64,000 nucleotides of DNA from Polyangiaceae bacterium (GTDB lineage Bacteria; Myxococcota_A; Polyangia; Polyangiales; Polyangiaceae): assembly GCA_020633205.1 (NCBI GenBank), contig JACKEB010000012.1, forward strand, positions 372,001-436,000. Reading direction: 5' to 3'. Position numbers and translations under genes: made by a program. Below, one piece after another: positions 24,452 to 31,583 of this stretch (its first letter is position 1; every line of letters begins with the position of its first letter). Under the pieces are notes generated by a model, which had not been told where the DNA came from, searched no databases, and was given only the letters and a program-made list of their open reading frames with translations.

Positions 24452-25296
24452 GCTGGGCGCAGTCAGTTCGGGGCAGGCTTTCACGACTGAAGCGAGCGGC
24501 TCCGAACTGCTTTGGTGGCGATGCGCATGCCTTCGAGCTGCGACCTCCCATCGATGCTCAGAAGCTCGCGGCGCTGCTCCAATCGCTCGCCGCGCCTGCT
24601 GACTACGTTGAGTTCCTCGCAGAGGCGGGGACCCACGGTGCGGGGCCGGGGTACGGCCTACTGCCTCCCGTGAACTGTTGCGGCTGGGAGCATCCGTTTC
24701 CCGCCGGACACGATTGGGCACCGGACATGGCGAATCCCGCGGAGGTTGGAGTCGTGGAGGGGCTGGGTGGCGACTACTACAGTGACTTCTGGACTCACGG
24801 TTGCATCGCCTTGGCAGACTGGGGCTGCGGCGTGGTGAGCTTGCTGTTGGTGAACGCACCTGCACCCGTGCAGGGTCGGGTTTTCATCGACGTGCGCTGG
24901 GCAGGCGAGGGGATCCGCCAGACCCACGCTTCTTTTCGTGAGTTCTACGAGAGCTGGCTGGAGCTGGTCGAGCGAGGAGACTCCGGGGTCAATGTGAACA
25001 TTCCGCGCGGAACATGTGCGAACTGGAATGCTCTCGACAACTATTTGGGCGCAGCGCGTCAGCGGCTGGGCGCGCAATTGACGGAAGACTCCGTTCTGCG
25101 AACGCTGCGTGACATCCCAGACGGAGGCATCGCGCAACTGACCGACGAAGACTCCGCGTACTACCGGTCAGGAGACTCGCTGCGCCCGTGCCCAGCGTGC
25201 TCTGAGCGGATACGAGACTATGTCGCTCGCGGGTTCATGCGCCCCGGGCAGCTAGCTCCTGGCGATGACCTTCGAGCGTTGCGCGAGTGGCGCTAG
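24448..25296 (+). CDS. SMI1/KNR4 (SUKH) family immunity-like protein
   Basis: 282 residues starting at GTG 24448 with a 4-nt overlap to the LRR gene. Residues about 45-170 follow the SUKH plan: LPPPADYVEFL-type helix (here APADYVEFLAEAG), YGLLPP, then CIALADWGCGVVSLLLVN, GRVFIDVRW and SFREFYESWLELVE. SUKH proteins are common immunity proteins for nuclease and deaminase toxins. A C-terminal extension carries CPACSERI, a possible second metal site. Cytosolic; the deaminase-like Rhs tail is the likely target, though it is unusual for the immunity gene to be divergent. Confidence 0.75.
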   Translation: MSWAQSVRGRLSRLKRAAPNCFGGDAHAFELRPPIDAQKLAALLQSLAAPADYVEFLAEAGTHGAGPGYGLLPPVNCCGWEHPFPAGHDWAPDMANPAEVGVVEGLGGDYYSDFWTHGCIALADWGCGVVSLLLVNAPAPVQGRVFIDVRWAGEGIRQTHASFREFYESWLELVERGDSGVNVNIPRGTCANWNALDNYLGAARQRLGAQLTEDSVLRTLRDIPDGGIAQLTDEDSAYYRSGDSLRPCPACSERIRDYVARGFMRPGQLAPGDDLRALREWR

Positions 25297-26138
25297 CTCG
25301 CGCCAAGCCCAAAGAACGCGCACGCCGTCTCGGTCGTCTGCCTCGCCACGGCGACCTCCGACAACCCCTTCGCCTGCGCCACCGCCCGCAACACATAGGG
25401 TAGGAACGCGGCCTCGTTGCGGCGGTCCTTCGGTTGCTGCTTGCTCGGCATGTTGCGAGGCAAGATGTAGGGCGCGTCGGTCTCGATCATCAGGCGATCC
25501 GCGGGGATCAGCCTGACCAGCTCGATCAGGTGCTGGCCCCGGCGTTCGTCGGCGATCCAGCCGGTGATGCCGATGTGTAGATCGAGCTCCAAATAGCTCT
25601 CGAGGGCTTGGCGATCCGACGTGAAGCAGTGCACCACACCGCCGCTCAGCGCCGCTCGGTAGTCCTTGAGGATGCTGACGAAGTCGGCGTGAGCCTCGCG
25701 CTCGTGGAGGAACACGGGCTTGCCGAGCTCCGCGGCCAGCGCGAGCTGCGCCGCGAAGGCGCTGCGCTGCGCCTTGGGCGGGCTGAAGTTTCGGTTGTAG
25801 TCGAGGCCGCACTCGCCGACGGCCACGCAGCGCGCTGAAGCGTGGAGCTCCCTGAGGGTCGCCAGGGCGAGGGAGTCGCAATCGGCGCCGTGATGAGGAT
25901 GAATCCCTGCGGTAGCGTATACCGCGGGGAGCGGGCGGCCTCGAGCATCACCGGCGGCGAGGTCTTCTGCCAGGCTCACCGCGTCGCGGCTGCCCTGGAC
26001 GCTGACTCCCGTCGCGACGATGCGGGTGACACCCGCCGCCTGCGCGCGCTCGAGCATCGCGCGGCGGTCCGCCTTGAAGCGCTTGTTCGTCAGGTTGGTT
26101 CCGATGTCGACCAACTCGGGGGTGCTCAACTCAGTCAC
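25293..26138 (-). CDS. tatD: TatD metal-dependent 3'-5' exonuclease
   Basis: 281 residues from GTG 26138, with GGAGG 7 nt upstream on the minus strand. It aligns closely with E. coli TatD by motif: VDIGTNLTNKRF, AGIHPHHG, GECGLDYNRNFSPP, LGKPVFLHERE, GGVVHCFTSD, GITGWIADERRGQ, MIETDAPYILPR and RNEAAFLPYVL. His and Asp/Glu residues of the two-metal site are present. TatD acts on single-stranded DNA and RNA in repair of oxidative damage. Overlaps the upstream gene by GTGA and the convergent SUKH gene by 4 nt. Confidence 0.93.
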   Translation of the reverse strand: MTELSTPELVDIGTNLTNKRFKADRRAMLERAQAAGVTRIVATGVSVQGSRDAVSLAEDLAAGDARGRPLPAVYATAGIHPHHGADCDSLALATLRELHASARCVAVGECGLDYNRNFSPPKAQRSAFAAQLALAAELGKPVFLHEREAHADFVSILKDYRAALSGGVVHCFTSDRQALESYLELDLHIGITGWIADERRGQHLIELVRLIPADRLMIETDAPYILPRNMPSKQQPKDRRNEAAFLPYVLRAVAQAKGLSEVAVARQTTETACAFFGLGAS

Positions 26139-26491
26139 GACTGCACCTCCGACAATAGCTCCGGGGCGAAGCGCGCGGTGACGCGTTTGGCGTAGTCGAG
26201 TGCGTCCCACTTGCCCTCCCAGGGGACCCCGAGCCAGCACGTGGGCTCCGTTCGGCGGTGGACGCGGCCGCGCGTGAAGGCGAGCACGCAGTAGATCTCG
26301 GTCAAGCTCTGGCGCAGCTGATGAAGTCGGCGCTGGGCGTCTGCCATCGGTTCTTGCCAGGGGGCGCGTAGCCGGCGCTTGAGGGAGCGGGACTCCGCTT
26401 CGAACGCCAAGCGGCTCGCGTGGAGTGCGCGGAGGCGGGCGAGACGGGGCGCTTCGGTTGTTTGTGTGGTTTCGATTGCTTGTTGTTGCAT
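26135..26491 (-). CDS. hypothetical helical protein upstream of tatD
   Basis: 118 residues. Begins MQQQAIETTQTTEAP and continues as a basic helical segment (RLARLRALHASRLAFEAESRSLKRRLR). It ends in a compact domain (CVLAFTRGRVHRRTEPTC, WEGKWDALDYAKRVTARFAPELL). Translationally coupled to tatD by GTGA. Not recognised; coupling suggests a nucleic-acid related role but this is inference. Confidence 0.6.
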   Translation of the reverse strand: MQQQAIETTQTTEAPRLARLRALHASRLAFEAESRSLKRRLRAPWQEPMADAQRRLHQLRQSLTEIYCVLAFTRGRVHRRTEPTCWLGVPWEGKWDALDYAKRVTARFAPELLSEVQS

Positions 26492-26621
26492 GTAAATGTC
26501 TCCAGAGGGTTTGAGTTATCGGTTGATGGCGCAGCAGTGCGCGTCCTCTGGAGGGGCTCGAGCCGTAGCTCGCAATGTTGCCGTGCGGAAAATTTGCGTG
26601 CGGGGTGCACGTACGCGCACG

Positions 26622-26697
26622 TGGTAGCGGGGGCTCGAATCGAACGAGCTTCTCCAGGAGGCTATCCTGGTGTAGGAGCCATTCCTACTACCCCGCA
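26622..26697 (-). tRNA. unusual tRNA-like gene (anticodon position reads AGC)
   Basis: On the minus strand a full cloverleaf can be drawn. The acceptor is TGCGGGG/CCCCGCT with 6 pairs and a T1.T72 mismatch; the D arm is GTAGG-AATGGCT-CCTAC; the anticodon arm is CCAGG-ATAGCCT-CCTGG. The variable loop is AGAA, the T arm is GCTCG-TTCGATT-CGAGC, then A73 and encoded CCA. The T arm and U33 are consensus. G14/C21 replace A14/A21, C37 replaces a purine, and A34 in the anticodon is abnormal for bacteria. The D loop is like tRNA-Gly and the open first pair is like initiator tRNA. Could be a divergent functional tRNA or a pseudo-tRNA. Confidence 0.6.
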
Positions 26698-26989
26698 GTG
26701 GATGGACGTTGGCCCGCGCGCCTCGGAAGGCAGCGATGCGGGGCCGCCCCAGCTGGGCTGCATCGAGTGGAACAGACGCTGAACATCGGCTGAAAGGAGC
26801 CGATTGGAGCGCAAGCGACCTGCCTTGGACGGCAGGAGAGCGTTGCACGCAGCGCTGATGGTCTGAAAAACGTCGACTAGAAGCCCGTCACCTCGATGGT
26901 TTGGTTTCGGAGGTCCTCACCCCCAAACCCCGTGAAGGGTTCACCTTGGACCTGACGTTGTCAAGGCGTGTGCTAGCGTGCGCCCGCCG
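26698..26989. other. non-coding gap between tRNA-like gene and pilin-like gene
   Basis: With 26492-26621 this makes a 498-nt non-coding stretch around the tRNA-like gene. I see no other gene. CTGACG (26952-26957) and TAGCGT (26974-26979) with 16 nt between are a weak promoter candidate for the gene starting at 26990. Confidence 0.4.
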
Positions 26990-27475
26990 ATGCGTCAGTG
27001 GACCCCCGTGCAAGCAGCGATTGGCGTCGCGATTTTCGGCTCCGTGCTGGCGGCTGCAATCCCGAGCTTCTTCGAGAACTTGCATGCGTCGCGCCTGGCG
27101 GAGCCGGTGGACGGCTTGAAGCGCTTGGCGACGCGAGCGACGGCCCTGGCAGCTGGGCGACCTGCGGAGGTTGCCTACCCGGAAACGGTGCCGCTCACGC
27201 CTGCTGACGTGCCGATGGGCAAGCTCGCGACGGATCCTCCCGGCACCTGGGACAACCCGACCTGGCGTCAGCTGGAGTTCGAGTGGACGGTGCCTCACGC
27301 CTATTCGTTTGCCTTCGAGAGTCGAAACGCCAAGGGACACAGCACGTTTCGCGCTTGGGCACATGGGGATTTGGACGGCGACGGGCTTCGCAGTACCTTC
27401 GAGATCTCGGGAGAGACGAAGGACGGCGAGCTCCCAGTCGTCTTCCCCATGGATATCCAGCGTGAAGTCGAATAG
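26990..27475 (+). CDS. type IV pilin-like / pseudopilin-like protein
   Basis: 161 residues from ATG 26990 (GTG 26978 possible). The N-terminus MRQWTPVQAAIGVAIFGSVL, then AAAIPSFFENL, resembles the hydrophobic helix of type IV pilins and pseudopilins. It lacks the usual Gly-Phe-Thr-Leu-Ile-Glu processing site, having WTPVQ instead, so cleavage by PilD is doubtful. The soluble part contains GTWDNPTWRQLEFEW and AHGDLDGDGLRSTFEISG; the DGDG strand resembles the calcium-binding end of some pseudopilins. Overlaps the next gene by 14 nt. Confidence 0.6.
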   Translation: MRQWTPVQAAIGVAIFGSVLAAAIPSFFENLHASRLAEPVDGLKRLATRATALAAGRPAEVAYPETVPLTPADVPMGKLATDPPGTWDNPTWRQLEFEWTVPHAYSFAFESRNAKGHSTFRAWAHGDLDGDGLRSTFEISGETKDGELPVVFPMDIQREVE

Positions 27476-28481
27476 CCCCGAAGCCTCCGACAGCAAGCAA
27501 CCCCCGGCGGCGGCGCCGAAGAGCGATCTGCAGACGCTGATCGCGGTGCTCCTGATGCTGGTGTGTGGCTTGGGCGTTGCGCTGAATCACGCGCCGCTGG
27601 TTGCACGCCACGCAGAGCTCAAGGCGAAGAACGACGTCTACCCGTTGCCGAGCCCGGAGCAGACAGTGGTCGCGAGCCTCGGATATCGCTCGGCACTGGC
27701 CGATGCGATCTACGCCCACGTGTTGGTGTCGTACGGCTTGCACATCGTGGAGCACCGAGGCTTCGACTTCATCGGCGAGTACCTCGACACGATTTCCACG
27801 CTGGATCCGAAGTTCGCGGATCCCTATCGCTATGCCGACACGTTCCTGATCTTGCAGGCCAAGAAGGCGACCCGCGCCGACTACTTCAAAGCGCGTGAGA
27901 TCTTCGAGAAGGGCATGAAAGAGCTGCCGAACGACACCTTCCTGTGGATCACCGCGGGGCAGTACATCGCGTACATCGCGCCGCCGCACCTGGGAGATGA
28001 CGAGCTGTTCCGGCAGTGGCGCCTCGATGGGGCGCGCGTCTTGGCCCATGCGTGTGAGCTCGTGGGCACCAACGAGAACCTCCCGTATCAATGCATCACC
28101 GCGGCCTCGCTGTTTTCCAGGGCGGGGGAGGAAGAAGCGACTGAGACCTTCCTCGAGCGCGTGCTCGCGGTGAGTGACGATCCCGAGATCCAGGAGATGG
28201 CACTCAACTTCATGCGGGTGAAGCTCTCAGAAGGCGCGCGCAACCGCGTTCAACGGCGCCTCGACCGCTTGCGCGAGGCGCGCGACGCGACGCTGCCCGC
28301 AGTGGGTAAGGACCGCTTCTTGGTGATCGGGCCGCCACTCGATGCCGCCAAGGCGGCTGGGCGCTGCGACGGGCGCTCGCCAGACGAGGCGACCTCGCCT
28401 GATGATCCCGTGGTGTCCTGCACCAGCGACTGGACGGACTGGGAAGAGGCCTCAAAGCTCCTCGAGGCGCAGGGCAAATAG
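27462..28481 (+). CDS. membrane-anchored TPR-like protein
   Basis: 339 residues from GTG 27462, overlapping the pilin-like gene by 14 nt. One transmembrane segment (LQTLIAVLLMLVCGLGVAL, about 20-38) follows a polar N-terminus. The remainder is helical with TPR-like spacing (YLDTISTLDPKFADPYRYAD, FLERVLAVSDDPEIQEMALNF). It ends in a Cys-containing segment (DDPVVSCTSDWTDW). Such anchored TPR proteins often scaffold envelope complexes. Coupling to the pilin-like gene suggests a joint role. Confidence 0.65.
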   Translation: MKSNSPEASDSKQPPAAAPKSDLQTLIAVLLMLVCGLGVALNHAPLVARHAELKAKNDVYPLPSPEQTVVASLGYRSALADAIYAHVLVSYGLHIVEHRGFDFIGEYLDTISTLDPKFADPYRYADTFLILQAKKATRADYFKAREIFEKGMKELPNDTFLWITAGQYIAYIAPPHLGDDELFRQWRLDGARVLAHACELVGTNENLPYQCITAASLFSRAGEEEATETFLERVLAVSDDPEIQEMALNFMRVKLSEGARNRVQRRLDRLREARDATLPAVGKDRFLVIGPPLDAAKAAGRCDGRSPDEATSPDDPVVSCTSDWTDWEEASKLLEAQGK

Positions 28482-28483
28482 CG

Positions 28484-28542
28484 AAGCGCCCCGCATCCTG
28501 AGGCGGACGCGAGGCGCTTGCTGGTCTGAGCGCGGCGCTCAG
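28484..28542. terminator. two hairpins between convergent genes
   Basis: AAGCGCC (28484-28490) pairs with GGCGCTT (28513-28519), and CTGAGC (28526-28531) with GCTCAG (28537-28542). No T run follows on either strand. Position between two convergent stop codons suggests a bidirectional terminator. Confidence 0.4.
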
Positions 28543-28551
28543 ATCGGCCGG

Positions 28552-31404
28552 CTAGGGGAAGCGGACCGCGACGGTGACGCTCTTGCCAGAGTCCACCTTC
28601 GCGCTGCGCACCTTGCGGCCGTGTTCGGGGTGCACGAACACCACCGTGTGGTTCCCCGGGGAGACGCTGATGCCCGTCTTGGGAGTTTGACCCAAGGGGC
28701 GGCCGTCGAGGATCACGTTGGACACGGGAATGGAGTTGATGTTGATGGTTCCATTGCCTGTCGCCGCGGGCGGCTCCGCGCCTCCACCCGTCGCTGGCGG
28801 CTTGGTTCCGCCTCCGGTTGCAACCGGGGGCTGCTTCTCCGGCGGGGGTTCCTTGCCCACCTCGTACATCGTGATTTCGAAGGTCTTTTCGGCTTCGCCG
28901 TCTTCGAAGACGATGTCCTTTCGGTAGTTGCTGAAGCCGCTCTTGGTGGCTTCGATGCGGTAGGGCTTGTCCGTCGTGATATCGATCTTCAGGCCGCGAT
29001 CGCCGCTCAGCTTGTCCGAGGGGATCGGGCGTCGGTCGCTTCCGCTCACCAGCACCACACGCGCACCGGCGGCGTTGGAGCCGAGCTTGATGTGGGCGAG
29101 TCCCTTCTTCACCTTGAGCTTGAGCGGACCGATGTCCTTCATCTGGTCTTGCGCGACGGTGACCTTTTGCTCCCAGGGCTCGAAGCGATCACTGCCAGCG
29201 ACCTTGATCACCTTTTCGCCGGGCGTCATGTCCTTCAGCTCTTGCGGCAGGGGACCGATCTCCTTGCCGTCGACGTAGAGCTTCAGGCCTGCGCCCTCGG
29301 CGGTGACCTTCACGCCAGTGCCGCCCGTTGCCGGGGCGAGGTCGACCTTGAGCAGCGCCTCGTCTCCGCCCGGAACCTTGATCGCCTGATCTGCGGTCTC
29401 CTGGTAGCCCGAGGCGACGACGCGCACCATATGCGTACCCGCCTCGATATCCTTGAGGATACACGGGGAAGCTTCGCACTTCTTGGCACCGTCCACGTAG
29501 ACTTGCAGGGCGTCTACGGCGCGGTTGTTCGGACCCGAGACGGTGACCACGAGCTTGCCTGTGCCCGGGGGGCGCAGCAGTAGGATCGCTGCGGCCACCA
29601 AGCCAACCACCAGCAGCGCCGCAACGGCGAGCAACGCGGAGCGTGCGCCTGAGCTCTGCTGCGGCGGTGCGTGCATGACCGCTTGCGCAGGCATGGGCTG
29701 CATCGACTGCGGCTGCATCGAGTGCGGCGCCATCTGGGGCTGCATTGAGTGCGGCTGCATCGACGGCGGGACCTGTTGCCCGTACCCCGGCTGCTGAGAG
29801 TGCGGTTGTTGAGACTGCGGTCCCATCTGCATCGTCTGCCCCAAGCCTGGAGGCGGCGGTGGAGCACCGCTCGAGACGAGGCCAGCCGCCGATGCGGGCG
29901 GCGGCGGGGCACCTGCTGCCGGCGGCGGTGCGCTGCGCAGCAGAGCGCGCGCAGCGTCCTCCGTCCCGGACTTGTCGTAGATCGCCGTCTTTTCGTCCTC
30001 GTCGTCCCAGTCCATGTCCACCGGAGCAGCCGTTGAGGGCGGCGGCGGACGCGGCGGAAGACTCCCGCGCTGCGATGGCACCGCAGGGGGTGGAAGGCTC
30101 CCTCCAGAACGGCTCGTGGGCGGCCCAGGCGGCCCCGAGGTGCGGCTTGGTGGCGGCGCCGGCCCGCGGCTTGGCGGGGGCGCGGGAGCCGCGGTAGGCG
30201 CAGGCAACCCCAGCAACGTCTTTTGGCGCGGTGCTGGCGGTGGGGTCGGGGGCCTGGCTGAGGGCGGTCCGGATGGGGGCGCGGGCGCGCTCGGCCCACT
30301 GGGCATCTGCACGGTCCGACTCTTCTTGTTGGCTAAGCCGTCGAAGACGTCGAGATCGCTTCCGCCTTTGTCGCTCATGCGGTTCTCCTGATGGACTCCA
30401 AGACTGGGGACGGGACTCGAGGCGTTCTGTGGGAAGGCGCCTTGCATGAAGCGTTTGGCACTTTCCCGTGCTGAAGCCAGCCAGCGAGGACCGCTGGCAG
30501 ACCCGTGAGACGCCTGAGAACTTTGAGGGTTTTGGGGCAGCTCACGTTGCGCGAACGCGCGCAAGTCATCGTCGAATTGTGACGCCGTAGCGTACCTTTC
30601 GTTCACATCTTTGGCGAGCGCCTTCAAGACGATCTTGTCGAGTTCCGACGGGATTTTCCGGGCGCTGCCAGCGCTTGCGAGAGCCTGTGAGGGTGAAAGA
30701 ATCTCTCGAGAGCGGATCATCGAGATGAGCACCACCTCGTTGCTCGCGTTGAACAGCCGCTGTCCCGTCAGGCACTCCCAGAGACAGATGCCGAGGGAGA
30801 AGACATCGCTCCGCTCATCGACGCCTTTCCCGGTCACTTGCTCGGGACTCATGTAGCCGAGCTTGCCCTTGATGTTACCTGCTTGAGTGCTGGTGATCCG
30901 GCCTTCCGCCTTCGCGATGCCGAAGTCGATCAGCTTCACGTCGCCGTCGAAGCTCACCAGCACGTTGCCGGGACTTACGTCACGGTGCACCACACCCAGG
31001 CGGCGACCTCGTCCATCGGTCGCTGCGTGAGCGTAGGCCAAAGCCTGCGCAACCTGTGAAATCACGTAGAGCGTCAGCTCGAGCGGGAGGGCCTCGCCGC
31101 GGTCCAGCAGGCTACGCAAGCTCCGGCCTTCGACGAACTCGAATGCGATGTAGTGACTCGCGTCGACTGCACCCACGTCGATGATGCGAGCGATGGCGGG
31201 GTGATCCAGCTGACAGGCGATCCGCGACTCGTCGTGGAACTCCTCGATGAATTCATCATCTTCGGAGACGTTCGGCAGGATGCGCTTCAGCGCCACGACC
31301 TCTCCCGACTCGCGGTGGCGAGCGCGAAATACCTCAGCCATACCGCCAACGCTGACGCGCTCGATCAGCTCGTACTTGCCAAAGCTGCGAACAGGCTCGC
31401 TCAA
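28552..31404 (-). CDS. Ser/Thr protein kinase with transmembrane segment and PEGA-like repeats
   Basis: 950 residues from TTG 31404. The kinase domain spans about residues 10-280: GKYELIERVSVGGMAEVF (Gly loop), Lys40 in VVALKRI, Glu59, HRDVSPGN at 140-147, DFG at 160-162 and GYMSPEQV. All catalytic residues are present. A long Pro/Gln/Met-rich linker (MQPHSMQP-like repeats) precedes a membrane segment at about 590-611. The outer part has PEGA-type units (YVDGAKKCEASPC, LYVDGKEIGPLP, NVILDGRPLGQTPKTGISV). Typical myxobacterial Hanks-type sensor kinase; ligand and targets unknown. Confidence 0.92.
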   Translation of the reverse strand: MSEPVRSFGKYELIERVSVGGMAEVFRARHRESGEVVALKRILPNVSEDDEFIEEFHDESRIACQLDHPAIARIIDVGAVDASHYIAFEFVEGRSLRSLLDRGEALPLELTLYVISQVAQALAYAHAATDGRGRRLGVVHRDVSPGNVLVSFDGDVKLIDFGIAKAEGRITSTQAGNIKGKLGYMSPEQVTGKGVDERSDVFSLGICLWECLTGQRLFNASNEVVLISMIRSREILSPSQALASAGSARKIPSELDKIVLKALAKDVNERYATASQFDDDLRAFAQRELPQNPQSSQASHGSASGPRWLASARESAKRFMQGAFPQNASSPVPSLGVHQENRMSDKGGSDLDVFDGLANKKSRTVQMPSGPSAPAPPSGPPSARPPTPPPAPRQKTLLGLPAPTAAPAPPPSRGPAPPPSRTSGPPGPPTSRSGGSLPPPAVPSQRGSLPPRPPPPSTAAPVDMDWDDEDEKTAIYDKSGTEDAARALLRSAPPPAAGAPPPPASAAGLVSSGAPPPPPGLGQTMQMGPQSQQPHSQQPGYGQQVPPSMQPHSMQPQMAPHSMQPQSMQPMPAQAVMHAPPQQSSGARSALLAVAALLVVGLVAAAILLLRPPGTGKLVVTVSGPNNRAVDALQVYVDGAKKCEASPCILKDIEAGTHMVRVVASGYQETADQAIKVPGGDEALLKVDLAPATGGTGVKVTAEGAGLKLYVDGKEIGPLPQELKDMTPGEKVIKVAGSDRFEPWEQKVTVAQDQMKDIGPLKLKVKKGLAHIKLGSNAAGARVVLVSGSDRRPIPSDKLSGDRGLKIDITTDKPYRIEATKSGFSNYRKDIVFEDGEAEKTFEITMYEVGKEPPPEKQPPVATGGGTKPPATGGGAEPPAATGNGTININSIPVSNVILDGRPLGQTPKTGISVSPGNHTVVFVHPEHGRKVRSAKVDSGKSVTVAVRFP

Positions 31405-31583
31405 GCCGGGCCCTTTGGAAGCGGCTCACACAGGCGGCGAGCGCAGGGATGGGGGGAGGTGCTCATCAGAAGCGCGGATCACGCCAGGATCCGCGGACAT
31501 CTTCGCACATTCAGCGCGCGCTTTGGGGAACCGCGACGCAGGAAACGCGCGTTCTTGCGCGCTTCGATAAGGCGGCTGGGGCG

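Noticed and set aside
28342..29583. 413-codon plus-strand frame
   Set aside because: Covers the end of the TPR-anchor gene and the antisense of the PEGA kinase; no protein-like pattern.
29690..29840. Repeats rich in CTGCAT
   Set aside because: Encode the MQPHS/MQPQ linker of the kinase; coding low complexity.
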